This document shows positions 1-7,054 of a DNA stretch of 11,330 nt, in pieces. A program made the position numbers and the translations under genes. The stretch lies in the NCBI GenBank assembly GCA_964636675.1, contig CAZWUO010000121.1, forward strand, positions 1-11,330. The letters run 5' to 3'. The number at the start of each line of letters is the position of its first letter. Position 1 is the first letter of the stretch. The stretch comes from JALUUH01 sp964636675. GTDB taxonomy: Bacteria > Pseudomonadota > Gammaproteobacteria > S012-40. The notes under the pieces were generated by a model. That model made no database searches, had not been told where the DNA came from, and was given only the letters and a program-made list of their open reading frames with translations.

Positions 1-1
1 G

Positions 2-742
2 TATGTTCAGGTTACAACAGATTGTTTTGTTGAGTCGTTGGATATCCTAAAACTGCGTGAATTGCTGCCGATCGATATTAATGTGCTGCCTGAGAAATTC
101 GATCCCGAAGCAGTAAAATTAATGATATCCGATATGGATTCGACTTTAATTAGTATTGAATGTATCGATGAAATAGCCGATTTTGCAGGTAAAAAAGCAG
201 AAGTTTCGGCGATTACTGAAGCTGCAATGTTAGGTGATCTGGATTTTGAGAGTTCGTTAATTAAGCGTGTTGCGATATTGCAGGGATTAGATGTTGCTGT
301 ATTAGAGCGGGTATTTACCGAGCGCTTAATGCTTAATCCAGGCTCAGCCGAGCTTTTTGCAGGTCTAAAGTCAAAAAATCTTCCGTTTGCCCTCGTGTCC
401 GGTGGCTTTACTTTTTTCACTCAGCGATTAAAAGCCCAGCTAGGTTTTGCCCATAGTCACGCTACTGAGTTAGAAATTATAGATCAAAAATTGACCGGAA
501 AAGTGGTTGGTCGCATTGTGGATGCAAGGGCTAAAGCGGATTATTTGCAATCCCTATGCGATGAACTCGGTATTAAGCCGGAATCTGTTGTCGCTATTGG
601 TGATGGCGCGAATGATTTGAAAATGCTGGCGTTAGCCGGGCTTGGGGTGGCATACCATGCAAAGCCTAAGGTGCAAGCGCAGGCGGATTGCACGCTAAAT
701 CATTCCGGTTTAAATGGTTTGTTAGCTTTCTTGAGTGTTTGA
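2..742 (+). CDS. serB: Phosphoserine phosphatase SerB, 5'-truncated by window edge
   Basis: This enzyme hydrolyses O-phosphoserine to L-serine, the last step of serine synthesis, in the cytoplasm. The reading frame is already open at base 2, with no ATG before the conserved core, so the N-terminal regulatory part lies outside the window; the TTG at 38 is only an internal codon. HAD-superfamily motifs are clear: motif I DMDST at 131-145 with the nucleophile and acid/base aspartates, followed by the SerB-typical residues ISIECIDEIADFAG; motif II SGGF at 398-409; motif III GDGANDLKML from 599. The visible catalytic domain is intact to its stop at 740-742. The last 21 bp overlap the 3' end of the convergent trmB. 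Identity is confident; only the length and start are unknown. Confidence 0.95.
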   Translation, partial: YVQVTTDCFVESLDILKLRELLPIDINVLPEKFDPEAVKLMISDMDSTLISIECIDEIADFAGKKAEVSAITEAAMLGDLDFESSLIKRVAILQGLDVAVLERVFTERLMLNPGSAELFAGLKSKNLPFALVSGGFTFFTQRLKAQLGFAHSHATELEIIDQKLTGKVVGRIVDARAKADYLQSLCDELGIKPESVVAIGDGANDLKMLALAGLGVAYHAKPKVQAQADCTLNHSGLNGLLAFLSV

Positions 743-1426
743 AGTGCGGATAAAGTCAAGATCCCAAACATGATGCCCGAGTTTATGCCCTCGGCGCTCG
801 TATTTGGTCAGCGGGCGTCTTGGGTTTCGCGGTGAAAATGGTTGCTCGCTGATGGCATTCGCAAAATGCGGGCTAGCGTTCAGCGTGGTTAACATCTGCT
901 GAGCATAATCTTCCCAGTCGGTGGCTAGAAAAAAATGACCTTGTTGTTTGATTTTTCGCGCAAGCAGTTCAATGAATGCATTATTGATGATTCGTCGTTT
1001 GTTGTGCTTTCTCTTATGCCAAGGGTCTGGGAAAAAAAGATAAACGCGATCAATGCTTGTATCACAAATCTGATTTTCTAAGACTTCTATCGCATCTTTA
1101 ATCATGACTCTAATATTGCTGAGGCCCTTGTCTTTTGCTTGCGCTAGTACCTGCCCGACCCCAGGTTGAAAGACCTCAATGCCTAAAAAGTCTTCGTCAG
1201 GGGTTGTTTCCGCCATGCTGATGATGGCTTCGCCCTTGCCAAAGCCAATCTCGAGGTTTTTGGGGGCGGATCGACCAAAAACCTTTGTCAGATCGAGCGG
1301 CTCAGCCGAATAGTCAATTCCGTAGTCTTCCCATAATGTGGCCAGCGCGGTTTGTTGACGGGCGGTAATACGCCCCTCACGTTTAACAAAGCTGCGAATT
1401 TTCCGTAAGTGAATGGTCTCAGACAT
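722..1426 (-). CDS. trmB: tRNA (guanine-N7-)-methyltransferase TrmB
   Basis: TrmB uses S-adenosylmethionine to form 7-methylguanosine at position 46 in the variable loop of tRNAs. The 234-residue product has family length. Visible motifs are the SAM-binding NLEIGFGKGEAI at about residues 58-69, the acidic motif LGIEVF at 81-86, the signature YLFFPDPWHKRKHNKRR at 129-145, and the C-terminal LTKYERRGHKLGH that contacts tRNA. The ATG at 1426 gives a standard N-terminus. It lies 35 bp downstream of thiG on the same strand and is probably co-transcribed with thiS-thiG, an arrangement common in gammaproteobacteria. Its last 21 bases overlap the convergent serB end. Confidence 0.96.
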   Translation of the reverse strand: MSETIHLRKIRSFVKREGRITARQQTALATLWEDYGIDYSAEPLDLTKVFGRSAPKNLEIGFGKGEAIISMAETTPDEDFLGIEVFQPGVGQVLAQAKDKGLSNIRVMIKDAIEVLENQICDTSIDRVYLFFPDPWHKRKHNKRRIINNAFIELLARKIKQQGHFFLATDWEDYAQQMLTTLNASPHFANAISEQPFSPRNPRRPLTKYERRGHKLGHHVWDLDFIRTSNTQES

Positions 1427-1461
1427 GGATTAATCTAGCTTTAAAGCTAACGGGTTTGGCG

Positions 1462-2253
1462 TTAGAAAAAAGTGCCGTCTATTGGAGAGGAAGCACTGGC
1501 GTAGGCCTTTTTTGGGATGCGCCCTGCGAGGTAGGCTTCGCGGCCTGCTTGAATGGCTTTTGCCATTGCCGAGGCCATCAAGAGCGGATTCTTTGCGCCT
1601 GCTATCGCCGTATTCATGAGCACACCGTCACAGCCAAGCTCCATGGCAATGGCTGCATCAGAGGCTGTTCCAACACCGGCATCAACCAAGATAGGGACCT
1701 TGGCATTTTCGACAATTTGCCGAATATTATACGGGTTGCGAATCCCCAGTCCTGAGCCAATCGGTGCCGCCAAAGGCATTACCGCAACACAGCCCATCTG
1801 TTCAAAGTTTTTTGCGGCGATGGGGTCATCAGTGGTATATACCATGACATCAAAACCTTCTTTGATCAGCGTCTCGGCGGCGACATAGGTTTGCTGTACG
1901 TCAGGATATAAAGTTTTTTCATCGCCCAAGACTTCAAGCTTAACCAGGTTATGCCCATCGAGTAATTCACGTGCGAGTCGACACGTTCTGATAGCATCAT
2001 CTGCGGTATAACACATCGCGGTATTGGGTAGATAGGTGTACCGATCCGCGGGTAATACATCTAGAATATTGGGTTCTCCGGGGGTTTGTCCCATATTGGT
2101 TCGACGAATAGCCACGGTAATAATTTCTGCTCCGCTGGCTTCTGTTGCGCGCCGAGTTTCCTCAAGGTCTTTATATTTTCCAGAGCCCACTAATAAACGC
2201 GAGCAATAAGTCTTGCCGGCGATTTGCAATGTGTCTACGTTTGTTTCTGCCAT
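1462..2253 (-). CDS. thiG: Thiazole synthase ThiG
   Basis: ThiG condenses 1-deoxy-D-xylulose 5-phosphate, dehydroglycine and sulfur delivered by ThiS thiocarboxylate into the thiazole phosphate moiety of thiamine. The 263-residue protein is full length for the TIM-barrel family. It shows the N-terminal SRLLVGSGKYKDL, the VAIRRTNMGQ segment, NLVKLEVLG with the presumed Schiff-base lysine near residue 105, the phosphate-binding loop PIGSGLGIRNP, and the later PILVDAGVGTASDA and DGVLMNTAIAGAKNP segments. The ATG at 2253 begins 2 bp after the thiS stop codon, so the two are likely translationally coupled. A single thiSG-trmB transcript is the likely organisation. Confidence 0.96.
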   Translation of the reverse strand: MAETNVDTLQIAGKTYCSRLLVGSGKYKDLEETRRATEASGAEIITVAIRRTNMGQTPGEPNILDVLPADRYTYLPNTAMCYTADDAIRTCRLARELLDGHNLVKLEVLGDEKTLYPDVQQTYVAAETLIKEGFDVMVYTTDDPIAAKNFEQMGCVAVMPLAAPIGSGLGIRNPYNIRQIVENAKVPILVDAGVGTASDAAIAMELGCDGVLMNTAIAGAKNPLLMASAMAKAIQAGREAYLAGRIPKKAYASASSPIDGTFF

Positions 2254-2255
2254 AC

Positions 2256-2483
2256 TTATATACCCATTGATTGCTGAGTCGTTTGGCCGCCGCCGATGGC
2301 GCGGACAATTTCAACATTATCCTCAGCGCATAAAACCCGCTGTGCAAACGTACTGCGGGGTACGATTTCGAGATTAACTTCCAGTGCGAGCCGGGTGTTT
2401 TGCAGTTGCAAAGACTCGATGAGTTGTTTGGCTGTACAGTTTTCTGGCAGCGTTTTTTGTTCGCCATTTAGTGTGATGTTCAT
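2256..2483 (-). CDS. thiS: Sulfur carrier protein ThiS with C-terminal extension
   Basis: ThiS is a small beta-grasp ubiquitin-like protein whose C-terminal Gly-Gly is adenylated by ThiF and converted to a thiocarboxylate that donates sulfur to ThiG. The start at 2483 (MNITLNGEQ) is chosen because it gives the family N-terminus; the frame is open further upstream, but that stretch enters the inserted palindromic element. The body is typical: LNGEQKTLP, then ALEVNLEIVPRS and EIVRAIGGG. Oddly, nine residues (QTTQQSMGI) follow the GGG, whereas sulfur carriers normally end at Gly-Gly. The total is 75 residues. The ribosome binding site is weak. The gene lies 2 bp upstream of thiG. Confidence 0.9.
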   Translation of the reverse strand: MNITLNGEQKTLPENCTAKQLIESLQLQNTRLALEVNLEIVPRSTFAQRVLCAEDNVEIVRAIGGGQTTQQSMGI

Positions 2484-2509
2484 ATCTTGTAAATACCATT
2501 TTATTTTTT

Positions 2510-2652
2510 TAGAGACCTTTGCGCGAGATCGAGTTTTCGTTCCAGCACGGCATAAATGATCGAAAAAGCGCAGTTTGCGTGGTGTAAATGCGCATTTTGA
2601 GATCATTTATAACGCAGCTGGGGTGGAAAACCGACTCGTGCAAAGGTCTCTA
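2510..2652. mobile_element. MITE-like palindromic element, TA-flanked
   Basis: The 139-bp core at 2512-2650 is bounded by 16-bp terminal inverted repeats, GAGACCTTTGCGCGAG at 2512-2527 and CTCGTGCAAAGGTCTC at 2635-2650, with one mismatch. TA lies directly outside each end (2510-2511 and 2651-2652), as expected of a TA target duplication. The interior is also an imperfect palindrome: ATAAATGATC at 2552-2561 pairs perfectly with GATCATTTAT at 2601-2610, and GCGCA/TGCGC arms sit nearer the centre. No transposase-sized ORF fits inside. The ends resemble GAGACCTTTGC-type insertion-sequence termini (IS5-family-like, from memory), so a non-autonomous derivative is my inference. It sits 27 bp upstream of the thiS start codon. 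Confidence 0.7.
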
Positions 2653-2780
2653 TTTAGTGAATTCGCTATTTTGAGTAACATTGGCGGCAGTATAACACTC
2701 GTCCCTCAGTTTTATCAGCTTGGAGCGGGAAAACATTGCCTAAGGTTGAAGCACTTTTCCGCCTGTTTTATATCCAAGAA

Positions 2781-3875
2781 TTAGGCGTGATGAGCGTGGT
2801 GTAAATAATCTTCGCTGCGCATGGCATTGAGGCGGCTAAGAGTTCTTTTGAATGGAAAGCTCAGGCTATCACCACAATATAGCGCATCAATAGGCGATGA
2901 GGAATGCATAATGAGCTTTACGTGGTGATCATACAATGCATCAATAAGTTGGATAAATCTTTGTGCAATATCGTTTTGGTTGTCATCAAGTGTTCTGACG
3001 TTTGACAGAAATACGGTGTGGTATTTTTTTGCTAAGTCTAAATAATCGGATGATGAACGAGGTGTATTGCATAAGGCGTCAAAATCAAACCAAATAATAT
3101 GGCCGGTATAAGAGATAACCTTGATGTCGCGGTTATTAATCTGAATAGTTTGCTCTTTAATGGGTGAGTGTGGTGCAAGCTGCTGGTATTCATTTTTAAA
3201 TAATTCGGGAATTTCATTTGAATCTGCAACATGAAAGACACCGAATTTTTCAATTTGATTGCGCCGGTAATCGGTGTTTCCAGCGAGATGAAATTCTTCG
3301 GTATGCTGTAGTAAAAGATCGATCGCAGGAAGAAAACGGTCGCGTTGTAGGCCGTTTCGATAGAGATCCTCAATCGATATATTTGATGTGGCAACGATGG
3401 TCATTCCTTGTTTAAAGCTTGCTTCGAGTAAGCCCGCAATAATCATGGCATCCGTGATATCGTCAACATGAAACTCATCAATACACAAGAGACGGCACTG
3501 TTTGGCAAATTCATTGGCAATGACAACCAGAGGGTCAGGCGATTTTGGCATGTTTTGTAAGCGGTTATGCAATGCCTGAAAAAAAGTTCCATAATGCACA
3601 CGTAGTTTGTCTTCGAATGGAATGCATTCAAAAAGACTGTCGATTAAGAAGGTTTTGCCGCGTCCTACTCCGCCCCAGAAATACAGACCTTTTATCGGTT
3701 TTTTCGAATGATTAAGCCATAGTTTCTTAAATAATCCAGAGTTAGTCGCAGCCGTGTGATCTGCAAGCATTTCATCGTATAGACGTTGGGTGTGGATGAC
3801 CGCTTGTGCTTGATAGGGATCCGGTTCAAGAATTCCAGTCTCCACGGCTTGTTGGTATTTTTCGATAGGGTTCAT
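2781..3875 (-). CDS. zapE: Cell division protein ZapE (AFG1-like ATPase)
   Basis: ZapE is a cytoplasmic P-loop ATPase of the AFG1/LACE1 family that associates with the FtsZ ring in gammaproteobacteria. The 364 residues are full length. The N-terminus carries NPIEKYQQAVETG and the family segment PDPYQAQAVIHTQRLYDEM. Walker A is GGVGRGKT at residues 68-75 within GLYFWGGVGRGKTFLID, Walker B is LLCIDEFHVDDI with CIDEF at about 131-135, and an ATSN sensor lies at about 162-165. The C-terminus contains LSRLNAMRSEDYL. The ATG at 3875 has no obvious Shine-Dalgarno sequence; instead, three 11-bp direct repeats lie 13-41 bases upstream. It is apparently a single gene, separated from thiS by the palindromic element and about 130 bp. 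Confidence 0.93.
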   Translation of the reverse strand: MNPIEKYQQAVETGILEPDPYQAQAVIHTQRLYDEMLADHTAATNSGLFKKLWLNHSKKPIKGLYFWGGVGRGKTFLIDSLFECIPFEDKLRVHYGTFFQALHNRLQNMPKSPDPLVVIANEFAKQCRLLCIDEFHVDDITDAMIIAGLLEASFKQGMTIVATSNISIEDLYRNGLQRDRFLPAIDLLLQHTEEFHLAGNTDYRRNQIEKFGVFHVADSNEIPELFKNEYQQLAPHSPIKEQTIQINNRDIKVISYTGHIIWFDFDALCNTPRSSSDYLDLAKKYHTVFLSNVRTLDDNQNDIAQRFIQLIDALYDHHVKLIMHSSSPIDALYCGDSLSFPFKRTLSRLNAMRSEDYLHHAHHA

Positions 3876-3887
3876 TTATAGGGCTTG

Positions 3888-3920
3888 AGTTCAGTTTAAG
3901 TTCAGCTAAAGTTCGGCATA
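3888..3920. promoter_or_regulatory. Three 11-bp phased direct repeats upstream of zapE
   Basis: AGTTCAG occurs at 3888-3894 and 3899-3905, and AGTTCGG at 3910-3916, exactly 11 bp apart. With their spacers the units read AGTTCAGTTTA, AGTTCAGCTAA and AGTTCGGCATA. Direct repeats at one-helical-turn spacing are the classic binding pattern of OmpR/PhoB-family response regulators. An OmpR-family regulator is encoded about 0.9 kb away in this window, but a link between them is only inference. The repeats lie just before the zapE start codon. Confidence 0.45.
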
Positions 3921-4143
3921 TTACACCATTTTCCCGCGGATCATGCGTCTAATTCATTGGTAGATATAACATTTTATCGGTAGGTTATAAAACCTAGTTT
4001 TATTCAGTCATGGTTCATATCGATCGCCGTATAGTAAACGCATCTTTTTTGGTTACCCCCCAAAGCAGAAAATGATATCTGGAGTATTTAATACACATGG
4101 AGTTTTAAACACCGTTTTATTCTGTAAATTGAGGAAAGAATTG

Positions 4144-4473
4144 ATGAAGAAATTTTTGCCAATTATTGCTGTATTCGGGATTGCGTTTTCTAGTAATGCT
4201 TTAGCGGGAGATGCAGATTTAGCCTTAGCTAAAAAAAGTGGATGTTTTGCATGCCATGCAATCGATAAAAAGATTGTAGGTCCTTCTTGGAAAGATATTG
4301 GTGCGCGTTATAAAGGTGATGCGGCAGCACGTGATGCGCTGATCACAAAAGTTAAGAAAGGCGGTAAAGGTGCTTGGACTGAGGTCACTAAGGGTGTCCC
4401 CATGCCTCCTTACTCTCCTCGTGTGAGTGATGGCGATATAGCAACACTGGTCGATTTTATCCTAACGCTGTAG
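4144..4473 (+). CDS. Periplasmic class I cytochrome c (c551/c8-like)
   Basis: This encodes a 109-residue precursor of a small monohaem electron-transfer cytochrome. Residues 1-21 form a Sec signal peptide (MKK, hydrophobic core, cleavage after ALA). The mature part has one haem site, CFACH at 34-38, with His38 as proximal ligand and Met87 in GVPMPPY as the likely distal ligand. GPSWKDIGARYKGD is typical of cytochrome c551/c552. The ATG at 4144 is preferred because it follows a good ribosome binding site (GAGGAAAG) and gives a proper signal peptide; an in-frame ATG at 4072 would add an unlikely leader. It probably shuttles electrons in the periplasm to a terminal oxidase, reductase or peroxidase; the partner cannot be told from here. 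Its stop codon lies inside a small hairpin. Confidence 0.9.
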   Translation: MKKFLPIIAVFGIAFSSNALAGDADLALAKKSGCFACHAIDKKIVGPSWKDIGARYKGDAAARDALITKVKKGGKGAWTEVTKGVPMPPYSPRVSDGDIATLVDFILTL

Positions 4474-4561
4474 AAAAACTACAGCAACTTTGTCCGAGTC
4501 ACCGGTTTGTGGTGACTGGGGCATTCCCCTCCCTTGAGGCCCACTTTGTGGGCTTTTTTTT
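4467..4561 (+). terminator. Rho-independent terminator preceded by two hairpins
   Basis: The terminator proper is GCCCAC-TTT-GTGGGC at 4539-4553 followed by eight T residues (4554-4561). Two further perfect 7-bp hairpins precede it: GCTGTAG-AAAAA-CTACAGC at 4467-4485, which contains the cytochrome stop codon, and AGTCACC/GGTGACT at 4497-4517. The arrangement should both end the transcript and stabilise its 3' end. Confidence 0.9.
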
Positions 4562-4632
4562 ATGTGATTTGAATTCCCCATCCTTCGTGCTATTTCCTGA
4601 TTCCTTAAGCAAAGCAATATTTGATATGATTA

Positions 4633-4728
4633 ACTGATGTTACGCAGGGTCTCAACCAGAATGCGGGTTGTGGCGTCACGTAAAAGCCGTAAGTCATTGA
4701 TTCATTATTACGAGTGCGTAACATCAGT
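4633..4728. repeat. Perfect 14-bp inverted repeat upstream of phoP
   Basis: ACTGATGTTACGCA at 4633-4646 is the exact reverse complement of TGCGTAACATCAGT at 4715-4728. The 68 bp between them contains further short complementary pieces (CAACC/GGGTTG, and TTACG/CGTAA in competing positions). It lies between the cytochrome terminator and phoP, ending 44 bp before the phoP start. A weak sigma70-like promoter, TTGATT (4697-4702), 16 bp, TAACAT (4719-4724), overlaps the right arm. It could be a looping operator, an RNA leader structure or a small transposon relic; the sequence does not decide. Confidence 0.6.
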
Positions 4729-4772
4729 GATTAAGCTTATTGGTTCGTCGACAAATTGAGAAGGAATTATTA

Positions 4773-5444
4773 ATGCGTATATTAATAATTGAAGATGAAG
4801 CTGCGCTCAGGCAGCAGCTCGTCGCCCAAATGAGCGAAGAATCTTTTGCTGTTGATCAATGTGCTACAGGAGAAGAAGGTCTTTATTTAGGCAACGAAAC
4901 AAATTATGACGTGGCCATTGTCGATGTTGGTTTGCCAGGCATTTCTGGATTAGATGTCATCCAGTCTTGGCGCCAGCAAGGACGTGTGTTTCCCGTCATG
5001 ATTTTGACTGCCCGAGGTCGCTGGCAGGAAAAAGTAGAAGGTTTGGAAACCGGGGCGGATGATTATCTGGTCAAACCTTTTCAAATGGAAGAGTTAATTG
5101 CGAGAGTGAGAGCCTTGGTGCGACGGGCTTCTGGTCAAGCAAAAGCGTTGATTGAGGCAGGCCCTATTAGTTTGAATACCTCTTCACAAGAGGTGCTGGT
5201 AGATGGGCAGTCGATCGAGCTTACTGCCTATGAATATAAGGTGCTCGAATACTTAATGTTACATGTGAATAGCGTCGTTTCCAAAACCGTATTGACGGAG
5301 CACATATACTCGCAGGACTTTGATCGGGACAGTAATGTTATCGAAGTTTTTATAGGTCGTTTACGCAGAAAGTTGGATCCTGAAGATCGTATTAGACCTA
5401 TTGAGACCTTACGTGGGCGTGGTTATCGGCTTAGCGTAAAATAA
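4773..5444 (+). CDS. phoP: OmpR-family response regulator, PhoP-like
   Basis: This is a 223-residue DNA-binding response regulator. The N-terminal receiver domain has the acidic pair in MRILIIEDEA, the phospho-acceptor Asp51 in VAIVDVGLPG, the conserved Thr79 in ILTARG and Lys101 in DDYLVKPF. The C-terminal winged helix (about 125-223) has ELTAYEYKVLEYLM and VIEVFIGRLRRKL and ends RGRGYRLSVK. The run LTARGRWQEKVEGLETGADDY matches PhoP of Pseudomonas and Escherichia more closely than other OmpR subgroups. The ATG at 4773 follows GAGAAGGA at good spacing; an earlier in-frame TTG (4740) would add 11 residues without a site. The kinase gene starts directly after the stop, so the two form an operon. 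Signal and regulon are unknown here; Mg2+ or envelope stress would be expected by family. Confidence 0.9.
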   Translation: MRILIIEDEAALRQQLVAQMSEESFAVDQCATGEEGLYLGNETNYDVAIVDVGLPGISGLDVIQSWRQQGRVFPVMILTARGRWQEKVEGLETGADDYLVKPFQMEELIARVRALVRRASGQAKALIEAGPISLNTSSQEVLVDGQSIELTAYEYKVLEYLMLHVNSVVSKTVLTEHIYSQDFDRDSNVIEVFIGRLRRKLDPEDRIRPIETLRGRGYRLSVK

Positions 5445-6800
5445 ATGTTTTCCCTCACCAGGCGTTTGCTCATCGCAGTGTCTTTGATATTGGCCGGTTT
5501 TCTAGGTGTCACCGGGTTTACTTTGGACCAGGCTTTTAGATCGTATGCGCTAGACAGTGCCCAAGAGCGTTTGCAGAACAAGGTTTTTATTCTTATTGCG
5601 CTTGCGCAGATTCACAGCGATGGTTCGGTGAGTGTTCCTGAATCTCTGCCGTTTGCAATATCCGAGTTACCCGGTGGAAATTTATACGCCCGGATCAAGC
5701 AAAACAGTGGCCCTCATTATTGGGAATCCGTTTCCATGGGCAATATCAATATCCCTCCTGTTACATCTTTAGCGTTGCCTGTTGCGCGTTTTGCAGAAAT
5801 TGAGGATGACAAAGGCATCGAATTGTTTTTATTAGATTTCGGTGTTCCGGTTGATTTAGACCGAAGTGATGAGACTTATACTTTCTCGGTGATTGAATCA
5901 CGTGATGAATACAAGGCAGCCGTAAAAAAATTCAGACGCAGTTTGCTGATTGATTTATTTGGGGTCGCGATCGTGCTCTTGGTTTTTTTAAATATTGTTT
6001 TACGCTGGAGTTTATCGCTGTTGAGACGCGCTGCGATTGATATTAAGAAAGTGGAGCGTGGCAAATTAGAGGAGTTAGACGGTGACTATCCACTTGAACT
6101 GCAAGCACTTACCGCCAATATCAATGGCTTGTTAAGAAGCGGAAAAACGCGACTCGAGCGTTATAAAAATTCATCATCTGATTTGGCGCATAGTCTAAAA
6201 ACACCGCTTGCACTTTTGCAAGGTGCTGCGGAGCTGGAAGCAGACGTAACTAAGCTTAAGTCGATTGTTTCTGAGCAAGTGGTGCAAATTAATCAAATTG
6301 TGAGTTATCAATTGCAACGTGCGGCAACGACGGGAAAGGCTCCCCTGTCTAAACCGGTTGCGATAAAAAATGTGACGTCAAAAATTATTCGTTCGCTTGA
6401 CAAAGTGTATGGCGAAAAAAGAATTCATTCGACAATATATATATCTGACACGGTGCAGTTTTTTGGGGATGAGTCAGACTTAATGGAGTTGCTCGGGAAT
6501 TTACTGGATAACGCATTTAAGTGGGCTAGAACAACCGTGCAAATTTCAGCGCAAATCCAGAAAAATAAGACCGGCTCAGATCAGCTTGTGATCTTGGTTG
6601 AAGATGATGGGCCAGGGGTTGACGAGAAACTTGTAAATCGAGTTTTAGAGCGTGGTGTGCGCTCCGATGGGCATATCGGGGGAACCGGAATAGGCTTGGC
6701 CGTAGCAAACGAAATTATGCAGGCCTATGGCGGAACGTTAAGTGTTAGTCGCAGTAGTTTAGGCGGTGCGAAATTTCGTTTGGTGTTTCTGCAGCGCTAA
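5445..6800 (+). CDS. phoQ: Sensor histidine kinase, PhoQ-like
   Basis: This is a 451-residue inner-membrane sensor kinase partnered with the upstream regulator; its ATG follows the phoP stop with no gap. Predicted layout: first membrane helix at about residues 7-25, periplasmic sensor region about 30-165, second helix about 167-187, a short HAMP-like linker, a dimerisation domain with the H-box SSDLAHSLKTPLALLQG (phosphorylated His249), then an ATPase domain with N-box ELLGNLLDNAFKWA, G1 VEDDGPGVDE and G2 GTGIGLAVANEI. The SDLAHSLKTPLA form of the H-box is typical of PhoQ-type kinases. A modest acidic stretch, EIEDDKGIE at about 118-126 before the second helix, is where PhoQ proteins carry a metal-sensing patch, but here it is weaker. 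The family is certain; the name PhoQ is likely. Confidence 0.85.
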   Translation: MFSLTRRLLIAVSLILAGFLGVTGFTLDQAFRSYALDSAQERLQNKVFILIALAQIHSDGSVSVPESLPFAISELPGGNLYARIKQNSGPHYWESVSMGNINIPPVTSLALPVARFAEIEDDKGIELFLLDFGVPVDLDRSDETYTFSVIESRDEYKAAVKKFRRSLLIDLFGVAIVLLVFLNIVLRWSLSLLRRAAIDIKKVERGKLEELDGDYPLELQALTANINGLLRSGKTRLERYKNSSSDLAHSLKTPLALLQGAAELEADVTKLKSIVSEQVVQINQIVSYQLQRAATTGKAPLSKPVAIKNVTSKIIRSLDKVYGEKRIHSTIYISDTVQFFGDESDLMELLGNLLDNAFKWARTTVQISAQIQKNKTGSDQLVILVEDDGPGVDEKLVNRVLERGVRSDGHIGGTGIGLAVANEIMQAYGGTLSVSRSSLGGAKFRLVFLQR

Positions 6801-6840
6801 GAAATGAGGTAGCAATGAGAAGGTAAAAAATTGAGTGGAA

Positions 6841-7026
6841 TTAAATAACCGAGATAAGAAAAAAAACAAAAATAACCACAATCGCTAATGGAATAACAAC
6901 CGACATCCAATCACTTTTTGAGGTTTCCCGTTTCTCTTTGAACGATTGCCGGATACCTGGCATAAACCACATCACCAATAATAAAGCAATAACGCCAATT
7001 AGAATTTTTTCAAAAATTTCCCACAT
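6841..7026 (-). CDS. Small two-helix inner-membrane protein, 61 residues
   Basis: Function is not recognised. From MWEIFEKILIG the product has a first hydrophobic helix at about residues 7-23 (ILIGVIALLLVMWFMPG), a charged loop (RQSFKEKRETSKSDW, about 26-40), and a second helix at about 42-61 (VVIPLAIVVIFVFFLISVI) that runs to the C-terminus. By the positive-inside rule the loop is cytoplasmic. The frame is open further upstream to 7116, but that extension overlaps a separate 32-codon ORF and lacks a site, so the ATG at 7026 is preferred. The ribosome binding site (AAGG about 13 bases before) is weak. It is convergent with phoQ, 40 bp away, and follows the 32-residue peptide by 28 bp, so the two are probably co-transcribed. 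Confidence 0.65.
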   Translation of the reverse strand: MWEIFEKILIGVIALLLVMWFMPGIRQSFKEKRETSKSDWMSVVIPLAIVVIFVFFLISVI

Positions 7027-7054
7027 GATAATAAAATACCTTGCTTGGTAAAAA

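Noticed and set aside
2484..2606. N-terminally extended ThiS starting at 2606
   Set aside because: The extension is translated from the inserted palindromic element and would add 41 residues to a carrier that normally has about 66.
2484..2780. TPP riboswitch upstream of thiS
   Set aside because: No thi-box-like conserved segments were seen; the region is filled by the palindromic element instead.
4637..4646. ATGTTACGCA similar to sequence near the attI site of class 1 integrons
   Set aside because: Only about ten bases match from memory, and the rest of the region does not; no integrase gene nearby.
4637..4759. 40-codon basic ORF (MLRRVSTRMRVVASRKSRKS...) leading into the phoP ribosome binding site
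   Set aside because: No ribosome binding site before its ATG, which lies inside the left arm of the 14-bp inverted repeat; composition looks like chance translation of a structured leader.
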